Shown: positions 15,723 through 27,813, numbered from the stretch's first letter. The stretch: 64,000 nucleotides of DNA from Antennarius striatus (GCF_040054535.1 NC_090796.1:16907501-16971500), one strand, 5' to 3'. Program-made: numbers and translations. Notes: generated by a model not told the origin, from the sequence alone.

Positions 15723-17739
15723 AGCAGCTTGTAGCTCTATCCAAATATATTTATTTACTGGATTTTGTTGATCACAACATGTTTACATCCTTTTAGGGGC
15801 GTGTCCCGTCTGAATATCATTTTCAGGGTTTCACAAATACACGAAAACACGAGTGTGGGTTTGTGTTCTGGATCCAGACCAGACTATGTCCTGGACCTCA
15901 TGATGCCACATCCATGAAGATAAAACCAGTGCTGGCCCCACACTGGGACAGGAATCCTTTAAAGACCTGAGACCCGAGGTGACTCTGGCCGTGTGGCGTT
16001 TGAGTTCCATCGTGAATCAGACGCTTCCTTCGGAGCGTCCTCGTTAACGGGGCTTCTTCCTCAGGTGCCTTTCGGTGTGTTCCTCTTCTTCTCTTGCTCT
16101 TTTTCAGGTCTGCTTGTTTCTAAACGAACAGACGAGTCGGCGAGACGAGGGGCCGCCAGGTTGTGTCAGACATGGACTAATGGCTCCGCTGGAGTTACAC
16201 ATTTTAAGTTATTAACGACTAAAATGTGTTGCGCGACAAACACTCGGTGAATCTGCTCCTTTTTTGTTTGACGGCGATCTCAGCTGAGATCAACTCCGAC
16301 TTATTAGCATCCATTTTATCCTCCGTCTTTCATTCATTTGATCATTGTTGCCAGTTTTGCCACGCTTCGCCTCCTTCCTGCTTCTTCCTCGTGGCGCTGG
16401 AACCTCCCGTCAGAGCAGGAGCAGTAATTGACAAGCTGCCTCCTTCAAGCAGGAGGCTTTTAAATGAACATTCCAGCCTCTGAGCTCCGTCTGATGTCTT
16501 TGGATGCCCACTTAACGGCTGGTTCTGGTGTCTAATAGCAGCATTGTAGACAGAAACTATTGGAAAAACAACATTTTTTGGGTGTTTTTCTTTTGATTTT
16601 TCCGCAGCTGAATTGTGGAGTTTTTGTTTTTTTCCTTTCACACGTATGTTCGTCTCTGTCCTGCCTCTCGTGTTCCTACTTTCACAAAGAACGCAAATTA
16701 ATGGAAGAGGGGCGGGGGGGGGGGGAACTTGGTACTGATCTGAAAAACAGATGTCTGAAAAGGGCCTTTTTAAAGTTGCCCATGGGGGAATTCTCTGCGC
16801 TGGAAGTGGGGCAAAGAAGATGGAAGACAATACTATAGAGGTTTAATTATCCAGCCATCACAAATGAAAAGAGGGAGAGACGAGAACTGAGACTAATAAT
16901 GGAATCACAGGTTTGTGTTCTTGGTTTCTCTCGTTTCTTTCTCTTTTCCAGCATCTAAAGAATTCATTCTCCAAAACGCACTACTTACCCTTCAATCAGC
17001 CCCTCGTCACCGAGTCCAAAGGGTTCAGAGATGAAACTCGGATCTCTCGTGTCCTTTTCATGTGTGAAGCGACTGAAACTCGTCTAAATGAGGTAGAGAC
17101 GAACAATCTGGGGACTCTATCGGCTCTTTCATGCCTGGAATTGTATTGAATTGTGTTTTACAGCATCAGAGGCAGATGTTCAGGTGCTGGGGAGTCAAAA
17201 CCAGCAGCTGGTTCTGGTTCTGGTACTGATGGGAGAACTGCTTGTTTGTCCAGTAAGAGTGATTCTAGTCAGAACAACACGTCCCTTCTTTACAAACCTC
17301 TGGTAGTCAATAAAGTTTTATTATTATCAATCAGGTTGACATCCAGCTGCCTGTTATCAACAGCTGTTTACTAAAATATATATATATATATATAGATATA
17401 GATATATATAGATATTATACACATAAAATCATGTAATTTGGTAACTTATTTTTTTCCATTTCAATGGTAACAGTCGATTGTTGTTTTTTTATTAGACGGC
17501 TTTGTTTCAGTTCAGATTATATACTGTATATAAATACATATACAGTATATATTGACATCTCCCATTTTTCTGCTGTTTTATTCAAATACTGCTTTTCTTT
17601 GTCAATATTGTTTTTTAAAGCAACTTAAATAAAAATGAATAAAACTCATATTAACGTGACGTTTTGTCGACTTTAAGTCAGATGTCCACAGACTTCAGTC
17701 CAAAGTGCTCCTTCCTGCTTGTTTAATGGCTGATGCTTC
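15723..17739. other. Intergenic, aldh18a1 to conserved-looking block
   Basis: No gene supported. Holds a G10-plus run (about 16716-16725), a (TA)n stretch (17376-17402) and a short AATAAAG/(TTA) stretch near 17310-17330 that could be an old LINE tail. Open frames here have no recognisable domain. Confidence 0.4.
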
Positions 17740-18600
17740 TGCCCCTTCTTGACTTTAAATGAACTCCCAGTCTGCCATTTCCCTCTCATCTCTCCTCCGC
17801 TGTTGCCCCCAGACCCCAGCTGATCGAATCCCAAGTTGCCCCCTGTTGATGTTGTGTTGTCTGCTGGGTATTGTTGTTCACACATATAAAAAGGACCATG
17901 AGGGCAAATCACCGGCCTTGTACGGCAAATTTGACAGTCTTTTAATTGGACATTACTCAAGGCCCAAACTCATATTTCTTGCTGTGCTTGATCTTAAGAG
18001 ACCTTCAAATGCACTCCCTGCTGGGCTTCAATTTTTTTTGAATCAATAATTAATGGTCAGATTTATTTATTCATGTGTATCTTTGCCAATTACGCAGCGT
18101 CTAATTAACAATTTCAATAATTGATATTTATTTCTGAAAGGGTTCAGTATCTTGGGCTGATGAAAAATGCATGAGCAGGGATGTGGACTGGGTTTTGTTT
18201 TTTGTTCTGAGAGAGCTTGATGCTCGGGGCTAATACCAGGCCACTTTGACTCCGGCTCTTTGAGCTGGCATCGGCCCTGTGATGTGGATCTAATGTGGGC
18301 ATCTTTCATGGACCCAACGCTCCTACTGTGTACCATGTGATCTCATAAAGACCACGACATGCTCATCCTCAGATACCCCTTTTTGCTCTTTAATATCCCG
18401 CTTCAAAGAATAAGCTTCTCTTTCCTTGATATTCTTTTCTTTGTGTATGAGGAACAATATCATGGCATAGTCTTGGTCTTACCAGGACCGGAGTAGCTCC
18501 GCGTCTAATTCTGGATCTGTGGCCTGATGAAAGTTCAATTACCATAGCAAAGAGAGAGGAAATCCCCCAGATCCATTTCTAGTGACAGCTGCAGTCACGC
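17740..18600. promoter_or_regulatory. Candidate conserved non-coding block
   Basis: Nearly 900 bp free of simple repeats in a repeat-rich surrounding. It is rich in homeodomain-type cores (TAATTA, ATTAAC, CAATAATTGA around 18045-18130) and has a balanced, non-coding base pattern. No coding potential is seen. This is the appearance of developmental enhancers in fish, but without alignment it remains an impression. Confidence 0.35.
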
Positions 18601-18648
18601 GTAGAAAATTAACAAAGGCTCCTTTTGGTCGGCTTTCAGAACTTTCGG

Positions 18649-18654
18649 TTTATT
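18649..18654 (-). terminator. Possible poly(A) signal of the left crystallin gene
   Basis: AATAAA on the minus strand, about 320 nt past the stop of the crystallin gene ending at 18974. It is the nearest canonical hexamer. Confidence 0.4.
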
Positions 18655-18718
18655 GTGATACCAGTTAGACAGAAGGTTTGGGACCAGTGAGGCAACCCGT
18701 TGTGCTGTGGCACAACCG

Positions 18719-18776
18719 AAGCAAGACTTCTTGGGTTGTTGTTTAAACTTCCTCAACAGCCCAAGAAGTCTTGCTT
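18719..18776. other. Near-perfect inverted repeat (23 bp arms, 12 nt loop)
   Basis: Arms at 18719-18741 and 18754-18776 are reverse complements with one mismatch (core CAAGACTTCTTGGG). A related AGACTTCTTGAGATGTTG follows at about 18801-18818, and a 7 bp stem GTTGTGC/GCACAAC precedes it. If the AATAAA at 18649 is used, the hairpin lies in the 3' UTR of the left crystallin transcript. Confidence 0.75.
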
Positions 18777-18973
18777 AGGTTGTTCTGAGACTGGCAAAGC
18801 TAGACTTCTTGAGATGTTGGGGAACTCTACCCAACAAAACCAGAGGTCGACATTGAGACGCAACGAAAACCCATCAGCAGTATTTCTGGTTTGATATTTG
18901 GACAGTCGAACGGTGACGTCAGACGGAAACGAGAGGGTAGGAAGCTGAAGACTGAGGGCCAACAGTCTTGGGA

Positions 18974-20304
18974 TCAGTTGAGCTCGGTGACCCGTCTCAG
19001 AGAGCCGAAGGTGGGGCTGGTGCTCCCCCACTCGCTGTGCCTCCTGTACTCTCCGGGACGCAAGAAATACTGTCGTCCCCTGTAGTTGGGGTGTTCGTGG
19101 AGAATCCAGTAGCCCTCCATGACGTTGGCGGAGGAGATGTCGCGGGTGTGGAATCGCTCGTGCAGATCTGGGCAGTCGTCCATCAGCTCCAGATTCTGGC
19201 CCCCGAAGTCAGAGCGTTCAAAGATCTTCATCCTGTAGTTCCCGGTATACTGAAGAAGAAGAGGTATTTATAGGAAGCGCTTTCTATACCTTAACATACT
19301 CTTTTATTCCTGTTCCATTTCAAGCTGTTTTAAGGTGCTTTAAAGCGCCACAGGTGCTAGCTGGCGCAACAGCAGGACGAGGCTCGAGGACTAAACTGGC
19401 TCGGCTACATAAAGCGTTTACAGTAATCAGAGGAGGACATCAGTGGGAACTCACAGGTGGGACCATACGGCAGGATCGGATGCAGTCATTGAAGCCCGCC
19501 CAGCGCTGGTAGTCCGGGTACTCGCCCTTGTGCAGCATATACTGGTAGCCGCTATAGTTGGACTTCTCGTAGGCCACCCAACAGCCGCTCTCCACTCTTA
19601 TGGAGTTGCAGCGACTGAAGTGACTTTGCATCTCAGGGCAGTCGCTGCTGCACTCATAGTGGCGACCCTGGAAGTTCCTGTCTTCGTAGAAGATAATCTG
19701 TGTGATGACGTAAGGATGGACGTTAACAAGCAAACACTAAACGTGTTTAAAGAATAATCCCTCCACAATGCAGGAAAGATGAACGTGCACCAAATAATCA
19801 AATCTGATTCAAGCAAAGAATCTGAATTCAAATCAAATCTGTAACCCAGAAACACAAAAGTTTGACAGTGTGCAGGCACTCTCTGAGTTCTACTTCTCTC
19901 CACCGCGAAACCGTGGATTCGCTTCATTTGAACTTTCTAGTCATCCTGGTTTTCAAGATATCCAACAGACTTCTGCTGGAGAATAACTTGAAGTCAGGAG
20001 CTGTGGAAGAATCGTCCCAAATTATCTTCCAGGAGAAGATTTGACTGAAACGGTTATATTTTAATGAGAGGAATAAAGTCTTGGCCTATTTTTCTTTTAC
20101 GCGAAGTAAGATTTTTTTTTTAAAGGATTCTTAATAAAAGGCACAAGTTGGGTTAGGGTAAGGGTTAGATCCACCCACTCAGGGTTTACTGTTTTAGCAT
20201 TTTACACAACAAAATTCTTTTTATTTCCTGGTTCTGTTTCGCGCTGACACACATGAAAATATAATTTTACCCTGCAGATTGGAAATCACACTTACCTTGC
20301 CCAT
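18974..20304 (-). CDS. crygm: Gamma-M-type crystallin, gene 1 (175 aa)
   Basis: Structural lens protein of the beta/gamma family, four Greek-key motifs. Exons on the minus strand: 20296-20304 (Met-Gly-Lys only), 19455-19697 (81 codons, motifs 1-2) and 18974-19249 (91 codons plus TGA, motifs 3-4). This three-codon, 243 bp, 276 bp layout is diagnostic of gamma crystallins. Motif signatures are seen in both domains: [10 protein letters not shown], then [24 protein letters not shown], then [20 protein letters not shown]. Fish gamma-M crystallins are numerous, so the exact subtype number is not assigned. A TATA box and MAF half-site lie upstream. Confidence 0.96.
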
Positions 20305-20356
20305 TGTAACTGCGTTGAGCTCAGACCAGACCGGACGCCGGGCCGGTCTGGTTCCT

Positions 20357-20419
20357 CTTTATAGACCCTGCTGGGATCAGGGCTCAGCAGACGTGAACCA
20401 AAGCCTTGTTGTGTCAGCA
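20357..20419 (-). promoter_or_regulatory. Promoter of crystallin gene 1: TATA and half-MARE
   Basis: TATAAAG on the minus strand at 20357-20363, about 53 bp before the ATG. TGCTGAC (MAF half recognition element) at 20413-20419, 50 bp further upstream, is followed by an ACAACAAGG SOX-like stretch. A second TGCTGAG lies at about 20382-20389. MAF plus SOX control is established for vertebrate gamma crystallins. Confidence 0.65.
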
Positions 20420-20616
20420 CAGTGGACTCTACAGACGGCAGAGAGGCGCTCCAAACACACAATGAGAGTTGCAGCATCGGCCTTTATTGTGAATGCCACA
20501 AAACCCTACGTGGACAAAGGGCAAACGGGGAAAGTTTGCATGGATGGGGTTGGGGCGCAGTTGTGTTTGCATGTTTGAAATAATCTCACAACAGACAGAC
20601 AATGTGGTTTAAAGTG

Positions 20617-20622
20617 TTTAAT
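20617..20622 (-). terminator. Poly(A) signal of crystallin gene 2
   Basis: ATTAAA on the minus strand about 15 nt after the TAA stop. Very short 3' UTRs are common in crystallin genes. Confidence 0.45.
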
Positions 20623-20636
20623 GTTCAGCACGAGGG

Positions 20637-21960
20637 TTACATGAGAGTCCTCATCCTCCTGAAGGAGCCCACCATGGGGTTGTGGCAGCCCCAGTCTCCA
20701 CAGGCCCTGTACTCCCCGGGGCGCAGGAAGTACTGGCGCCCCCTGTAGTTGGGGTGCTCGTAGAAGATCCAGAAGCCCTCCATGATGTTGCAGGAGTAAA
20801 TGTCACGGAAGTGGAAGCGGTCGTAGACGTTGGGGCAGTCCTCCATGAACTCCATCGTGTGTCCCATCATGTCGGGCCTGTTGTAGATCCTCATCTTGTA
20901 GGATCCCCGGTACTGCAGGTAGAAGACATCAGAACGTGATTGTTATGCTGTTCTGGTAGGCGTCAGCCCCAGAGGGCCCCCCCAACCCAACACCACCACC
21001 CCCCTGCCGCCCTGAGACGACGTCTTTAAATGCAGGTGAATACTTGTGCTACTTTAAATATGACACAGTCAGATTTTTCCTTCCCTAACGTGCCAGAAAG
21101 ACTCGATGCGACTACCAGAATTAGAATGAAGGCACCAAATCATATGGGGGGGGGGGTGGTAGGGGGTGTCATAATCCTTTTTAAAAGCTGACTGGGTCGC
21201 CTCCTGGGCCTCAGAACAGAGACTTTAAAGCTCGACCTGCCTGAGTATCTGTGAATGACATCAAACGCCAGTGATTGACAGTCATTTCTAAAACAGCATC
21301 TGATGTACAAGGTGAGCGGCGGTGGGGGAGGACAGACAGGTGTGGGGGTGGAAGGGTGGGGGGTGGGGGGGTACCGATCGGTTTGACGGACTTACGGGCG
21401 AGAACATCTGGCAGGAGCGGATGCAGTTGTTGAAGCCCATCCAGGCGCGGTACTCGGGGTACTCCCCAGGGCCCAGGACGTACTGGTAGCCCATGTAGTG
21501 CGGCTTCTCGTAGGCCACCCAGTGGCCCCCGCTCACCCGGATGGAGTTGCAGCAGTTGAAGTGTCTGAAGGTGTCCATGCAGTCGCTGCTGCACTCCCAG
21601 TGACGGCCCTGGAAGTTGCGGCCTTCGTAGAAGATGATCTAGAGCAGGAGAGAGAGAAGACAGTGTGGGTGTAGTACTGGTGAGTGGACTCTAGGGGGCA
21701 CTGCTCTCCCTCCCTGAGTCCTCATCTCCTCACGCTGTCAAAGCCGCAAATTTACAGAGCTACACTTTTCCTGCTGTCACACAAGTACAGTGGATAACAG
21801 GTTTGGGCGTCGAGTAATCCTCTACCTGTGCCCCCCCCCCACTAAACCGGTAAATTCTACGTCTTTTCCGAGCTGATGTTTCCCTTCCCTGTCGCGTCAC
21901 GAGCCGCGTCCACCTGTTGGTCGGACCTGTTGGGATCACACCAGCTCATACCTTTCCCAT
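20637..21960 (-). CDS. crygm: Gamma-M-type crystallin, gene 2 (175 aa)
   Basis: Exons on the minus strand: 21952-21960 (Met-Gly-Lys), 21396-21638 (243 bp) and 20637-20912 (276 bp with TAA). Same architecture as gene 1; 175 aa. Greek-key signatures: [67 protein letters not shown]. The C-terminal domain is rich in Met ([15 protein letters not shown]), a trait of aquatic gamma-M crystallins tied to the high refractive index of fish lenses. It lies head-to-tail with gene 1, about 330 bp between the end of this gene and gene 1's ATG, so the pair is a tandem duplication. A PBX/MEIS decamer TGATTGACAG lies in intron 2 (21272-21281). Confidence 0.96.
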
Positions 21961-22007
21961 GGTTGGAGGACTGCGGATGCTTTGCGGCGCTGGGGCGCTC
22001 GTCGGTG

Positions 22008-22097
22008 CTTTTATACCCCCCCCTCGGTGACGGGAGGCCTCTGACACGTCAGGGACTACTACTCTTTACCTTTTCTGGTGCGTTCCCTTTGTCAGCA
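22008..22097 (-). promoter_or_regulatory. Promoter of crystallin gene 2: TATA, MARE-like palindrome, MAF/SOX site
   Basis: TATAAAAG at 22008-22015, 48 bp before the ATG. The near-palindrome CTGACGTGTCAG at 22041-22052 resembles a C-MARE core. At 22086-22097 the minus strand reads TGCTGACAAAGG, a MAF half-site running into a SOX ACAAAG site. This matches the arrangement known for lens-specific gamma-crystallin promoters and parallels gene 1. Confidence 0.65.
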
Positions 22098-22109
22098 CAT
22101 GGGTACCTT

Positions 22110-24034
22110 ATCTCCTGTCTGCTAGAGTTTACCTATAGAATTTTTGCCCCCCCCCCACCCACCCTCACCAAAGTGAACACACAAGTGCTATTCTGTGTTT
22201 GCGTGACCCTTGTTTCTGTTATGACCTTGTGATGCAGCCTTTTGAAAAGCCACACAAAAGGCCCCCGGAGGTACACAACCCCCCCCGACCCCACCCCCCG
22301 GAAAAAAAACAAAAAACAACAAAGCATTTAAAGCGGGCAGTGAGGTCACTCTTTAACTAAGAGCTACGTATCCGTGTCATGATTTACACAAGCATGCAGG
22401 TCGCAGGTCGCCGCTAGCGCTGTTAGCTTAGCGGCTACAGTGAGGTGTCAGAAGGGCAGCTTTTAATTTGAATTTAATTTGAATTTGATTTGATTTTTCT
22501 AACTAATATGTGATTTTACTTCATCTTCCTGAGGCGATCAGGAGCTTCGGGGATCTTCCGTCGACAGAGATCGTTTTTTTTGTTGATGACACGCTGCTTC
22601 ATCGTTCAATCCGACGCGTTAAACACACCTGTAGGGTCCGACCAGGTAGACGGGTGTGTCTAAAACAAGAAAAGCACCTCGGCTATAGTCTTCCTAATCA
22701 CTCGTTGACAATGTGTGTGCGTCCATGCATGCTAACGCTTTAGCTTTAGCTTTAGCTGTAGCTTTAGCTTAAACGCCTGTTGACAGTTCAAACACTTGAT
22801 GTTTGGGATCTCGCAGTCATTTTCCGTGTATTTAAACTCGTTTTCCTCGTCTTCAGCATGGTGGGGGGGTGGGTGTTAGCTGTGAAGCTACCTCCATCCC
22901 CCCCCTCCACCAGCAGGAGGGCGAATAGAATCCGTTCCTGCACACAAACGCGGCGCTGATAGCGTGGACGGCGTCCAGCTCTTGATGTAATCTGCAGCGA
23001 TCTGCTCTCGTTTGACTTCCAATCGCCTGCAGTTGTGCTGCGATGCCAGACGGGACCGCAGAACACGTGTGATATGAAAGGAGACACGTATGTTCATGTC
23101 TGTGTGGAAACTGGTGGCTGATGGGAGTTTTTTTAGCGCGGCCCAGAGCAGAAGGGGGGGGGGGGGCAGAAGCGGTTGCTGCCATTGTGTTTCCAAAGCT
23201 GCGCTGATTGCCAGAAAGGTCATCCTCATCCTTTAGCCTTTCATCCAGATAAAGCCCCCCCCAACCCACACCCACCCCCCCACCCCCCCACTGTGTGTGC
23301 TTTCTATTTTGCAGCTTCAACTGTGTGAAAACACAAAAAAAGCACAATGGCCATTATGTTCCGGCGCTAAAGCGCGAGCGGCTGTGGCGGCGCTTCCTGA
23401 TCCATAGGCCGTCGCCGCCGCCGGTGATGGAGATCAGCCTGGATGAGCTTTCATCAGGCGCCGGCTTGAAGCTGATTGGCTTCAACAGGCTTCACGTCTG
23501 AAGCTGCTCTCGTTCCGTGACACAAGTAGATCATTGAGGTCCTTTCATCACGGCGTGCAGCATAATGGTGGCAGATTAGCAGATGGGATGACGTTTGTGT
23601 TCCATCACTTTATTTACTCCAGGAGGACATGTTCCATCAGAAGCCACCACAGACAAATATTTACATCTCCCTCGTTTGTTCCTTCACAGATGAATGAATT
23701 ATTTATTATTATTGTGACAGTTAATTCATCAAGCTCTGGAAATCATCTGTTTCTCCGTCCCTGACCTTTGACCCTTTGTGGAGCAGCTAAACCAAGCGAA
23801 CCTCGTCTCGGTTCCTCTGCAGCCTCCAGAGGTGGAACCTCGTCTCAAACGATCATCTTTAGCTGAGCTACAAGAACATCTCCTCCCCACCCTGAAGGGA
23901 AAGAAACATCACAGAGGCCCCTCGCCCGCTTCCTCAGCTCCCCCCGGAGGAGAAGAAAGCCCCCCGCCGCCGAGCCATCCACTCTTCATCTCGGAATGAT
24001 GGAAGAAAAGGAAAGCAGAGGGGAACCGAGTTGT

Positions 24035-24077
<43 letters not shown>

Positions 24078-25217
24078 TGGGGGGGGGGGTTGGATGTGCA
24101 GCTCCATTGTGTCCAAGGTTCTTGTCGTGCAATCCGTGTAAAATCGCACGGGAGATGACGATACGATTAGCCGTCAGAACGGCGGTCTGCTGGGGGACTG
24201 CCGCGATTGATTGATTGATTGATAGATGTTGGGGGGGGGGCAACCCATCACTGGTTAACGTTTTCATGTGAGAGCGACCGGCTCCGGCGGCCGATACCTC
24301 ATTAGGACGTGCGATTCAGCGAGAGGAACACATTTCAGGTCAGAGGAGGCTTCTTTTCAATTCAAAAACAAATCATCTCTCCAAATCCGAAAACCTACAA
24401 TGCTCCTGACCCCCCCCCCCCACCGACATATAAAAAAAACCAGCCTCAACCCCCAACAATGTTGCCGGCGGAGATAGGAGCGCGGCGGCGCCTCCAATGT
24501 TCTCTGTTTCTTGCAGTCATTACAGTCGCCGTCGCTCTGAGGTGCAAACAGGGGGGGTCTGTGTGAGAACCGGCTAATCTGGAGCTGGAAATGTTCGATC
24601 GAGAAGCGCCGGCCAAAAAAAAAAAAAAAAAAAAAGAGAAACAACTCCCACCACGGGAGGAGAATGAAGACCCCTCTTTTGCTGGGAGATCATCCTCTCC
24701 ATTCTCCTGTCAGAAAATCTCCAGGCGTCTCCCTCTCTAGTCGCTGCCAGCGTCCCGCTCTATCGGGATTGCCAGACGCAGGAGCCACTCTGAGGCCGTG
24801 CCAGGGCCCGGATTTACCGCCACGCGTCTGATGTGCTCCATCTTTTTGCTGGGGGATAATTAAAAGAGGAAATGGTGTTGGAAGAACAGAGTGGGAGAAG
24901 CAGGAGGAGGAAGGGGTGGTGGTGGTGGGGGGGTTGGACCAGGCGAATGGATGCAGCTGTCAATTATGTAGAGTTGTTGATACGCCGTTTGTTTTTCCCT
25001 CCGCTTTGAGATTTAGTCTGGAACTGTTTCCCCCATCAGGATTTAGTTTGAAAGTTTGGAGTAAATCTGCACGCTGGACACGTAATTAAAAATGTTGAGG
25101 GTGAGGAAGACCAACAGGGAGAGATGAAGACCTGCAGGTGGAGCCCGCGCCCGCGCTCAGGTGTCTGGGTTATCGGTTTAGTGTCGCAAACGTTCACGTT
25201 AATGAAATGTTAGCTAT
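22110..25217. other. Intergenic, start of gene desert
   Basis: No gene supported. Contents: C/G homopolymers at about 22147, 23153-23166, 24079-24088, 24231-24240 and 24411-24421; a TAGCTT hexamer run at about 22738-22770; (TG)n at 24033-24075; and a poly-A run at 24615-24634. Repeat-free, conserved-looking patches lie at about 23340-23480, 24780-24890 and 24950-25100. Open frames shadow low-complexity DNA. Confidence 0.4.
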
Positions 25218-25698
25218 GAGTTCACATTTGAGACGTTAGTGAACATTTGAGACATTTTAGCGTCTCCAATGTTCAGATTTAGGAATATTTTAGACATTAA
25301 TGAACATTTGAGACACTAAAATGTCTCAAATGTTCCAATTTGAGAACATTTGACACATTTGAGAACATTTGAGACTAAAATGTCTCAAATGTTCTCAAAT
25401 GTTCTTATTAGTTCAGATTTGAGACATTAGAATATCTCAAAGGTTCAAATTTGAGAACATTTGACACATCTGAGAACATTGGAGATGCTAAAATATCTCA
25501 AATGTTCAAATTTAGGAACATTTGAGATATTTGAGAACATTTGAGACGTTAGAATGTCTCAAATGTTCGAATTTAGGAACATTTGAGACATTTGAGAACT
25601 TTTGAGGTGCTGAAGTGTCTCAGATCTTCCTATTAGTCCACATTAGAGACGTTAGTGAACGTTTGAAACCCTTTAGTGTCTCAAATGTTCTCATTTGA
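25218..25698. repeat. Self-complementary minisatellite (GAACATTTGAGA / TCTCAAATGTTC)
   Basis: Degenerate array in which the 12-mer GAACATTTGAGA and its reverse complement alternate, separated by short AT-rich linkers such as CATTAGAATG. About 15 half-units are readable. Both orientations lie close together, so each strand can fold into a series of hairpins. Confidence 0.85.
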
Positions 25699-27280
25699 AC
25701 CGGATCCTGGATCTGCGTCCAGGCCTGCGTCCCTCCTTCCATCCTGATGGCAGTAACTTCCTGTGTCACGAACATAACGGATCACAACCGGCCTTCCTCT
25801 GAAAGTTTTCGTGGACGCCGCTGACCTCTGACCTCCACGTTCCAGGTAGAAACAGTTCCTCCTGAACTCCGGACCGTTCGCTCGTCCTCCTTTACTTTCC
25901 GACAGGATGGACTTGAGATGCTCCACCACGCCGCCTGACCCGAACGCCGTCTCTCTCAGACGACCCGGGGGTGTGTGTGTGTGTGTGGGGGGGGTGGGGG
26001 TGTGAGAGTCGTCTTCTTCTCGCTCTGTTTTGACGTCTCCCGTGGCCCCCAGGAGCTCCGGCGGTTTAAAGAGCGCCTCCTCGCCCTGTGATCCAGGTGC
26101 CTTTCAAACGAGTCACGCTGTTTACTGACACATGACAAAAAAGTTCACCCCCCCCCCCTCTCATCTGGCGGCTGCGAGTCGCCTCGGAGGCAGCGAGTCG
26201 CGAACAAACAGCCTCTCACCACCTGCTCCAGCTGTAATCGGATGTGATGCTGTTGTTCGCTTCTTCAAAACTCCTCATCAAAGCAAATGTGTTCTGACAA
26301 CAGCGAGTGACAAGAGCACCAGAGGAGAGGCGGCAAATTTCACACCGCATATCAATTATTGATCACCTTCCTCCCCCTAGCAAGTAGACACCTTGTGATA
26401 ATGAAATACATCAATTTAAAAAATAAATAATAAAGCGGGCCGGCTCCATTGTTGCAGAGCCTTAAGAGCTTGATTGACTGCCTGCACATTCTCCTCATTG
26501 GCAGTCAGGCGGATGAAAGCGGGGCTCCTCTTATTGCCCAAGGCCACTAGCAATTTATTTAGAGGAGCAACGCCGACGTCCCAGCAGGTAACATGATTGG
26601 GCAGAGACACTCAGGATAATCAGAGCTTTGAGGTGCCTCTCAAATCCCACTTCTGCCGCCTCCAAAAAAAAAAAAAAACCACAAACACCTTCGTTTTTAC
26701 ACTAAATTAAGCCGTATTTAATGGAGCATTAACGTCCCAGCATCCAGCGGCTCCGAGGCGTCGACCTCAGCCGCCCCCGAGAACGTCACATCCCATCAGC
26801 TCTCGGTTAAATGTTTGCCTGTTTCTATTTGATTTTGCAGCAACAAAAGTTTTTTGTTTTTTTTTTAATATAATTTAAAGAATTCTCGCGGAACGATAAA
26901 AAAAAAGAAGAAGTTTTTTGATGCATAATCCTGAACAAATGAACACAATCAATGGAAGAAGATGGAAATCGCTTTTTTTTTTTTTTTTTAAACACCTAAG
27001 ATGTTTATGCAGAGCGTCGCACCTTAAAGATGTGACTGGATTTCAAAGGGCGGCTCCTGTGTGACACATGAATAACAGACGGTTTAGAATAAGTCTTACA
27101 TCCCGTTAGAAATAAAAAAAACCTATATTATAAATACAAACCTTCTGGTTTTTATGTCTCCTCTTACGACCAGAAACATTTGAGTTATTAAGATGAAGAG
27201 ATTCAGTTTCCTCAGATTAGGAGATTCTATCTCCAGGAAGTGAAGATGTGTGTTAATTGTTTTTTTAATTTTTTTTGTGC
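25699..27280. other. Gene desert with conserved-looking patch at 26420-26640
   Basis: No gene seen. A (GT)n/G-run composite lies at about 25970-26002 and a C9 run at 26149-26157. The stretch 26420-26640 is repeat-free with a mixed homeodomain-like content (CAATTTATTT, CTCATTGGCAG) and looks like a non-coding element. Poly-T/A runs follow at 26660-26675 and 26970-26990. Confidence 0.35.
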
Positions 27281-27500
27281 AGCAGCTGTTAAGAATAAAG
27301 ATTTAGAAAATGTTGCGATGATCCGCCGCAGCGGCCTTTCTCCCTGGGCTGAATATAAAATTAAAAGCTATGCATTTATGCAAATTAGCGCGACTGATCT
27401 GATTATAAAGCAATTTGATGGAACTCGAAGATAAGATGGGCTCGTAATATTATTTGAAATATGATTTTCCTTGAGCTTCTGGAAAAAGACGTTCAAAAAT
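27281..27500. promoter_or_regulatory. Candidate enhancer-like element with POU octamer
   Basis: Repeat-free, AT-rich block. It contains a perfect octamer ATGCAAAT at 27378-27385, directly followed by a TAGCG homeodomain-like sequence, and several GATTATAAAG-like sites. No coding potential. It resembles vertebrate developmental enhancers; conservation not tested. Confidence 0.4.
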
Positions 27501-27813
27501 AATCCGTCATGATCCTCAGAATGTCAGATGTGATGCAGAAATATTGTTCGGGGTTTTAAATAATGGCACAGTCACGCTTTCATTTACAGATAAGTGTAGA
27601 AACTGTTGAATCTTCATGGAGAGCGTTTTCCTGAATCAAATCTTTTAATTGTTTCAGGATCTTTTATGACATTTATTCTCGTCTAAAATGAGTTCCTCTT
27701 GTTTTTTACCCTGATTTTCAAATCTCTGATAAAAATATCTTATTGTTTATTTCCACAGTCCTGTGAGGAATCAAAGGCTCCCAGTTTGGGCCCGTTTGAA
27801 GAGGCGGCTCCGA

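Noticed and set aside
16342-16830. 162-codon minus-strand frame
   Set aside because: No recognisable motif, no promoter or poly(A) context; chance frame.
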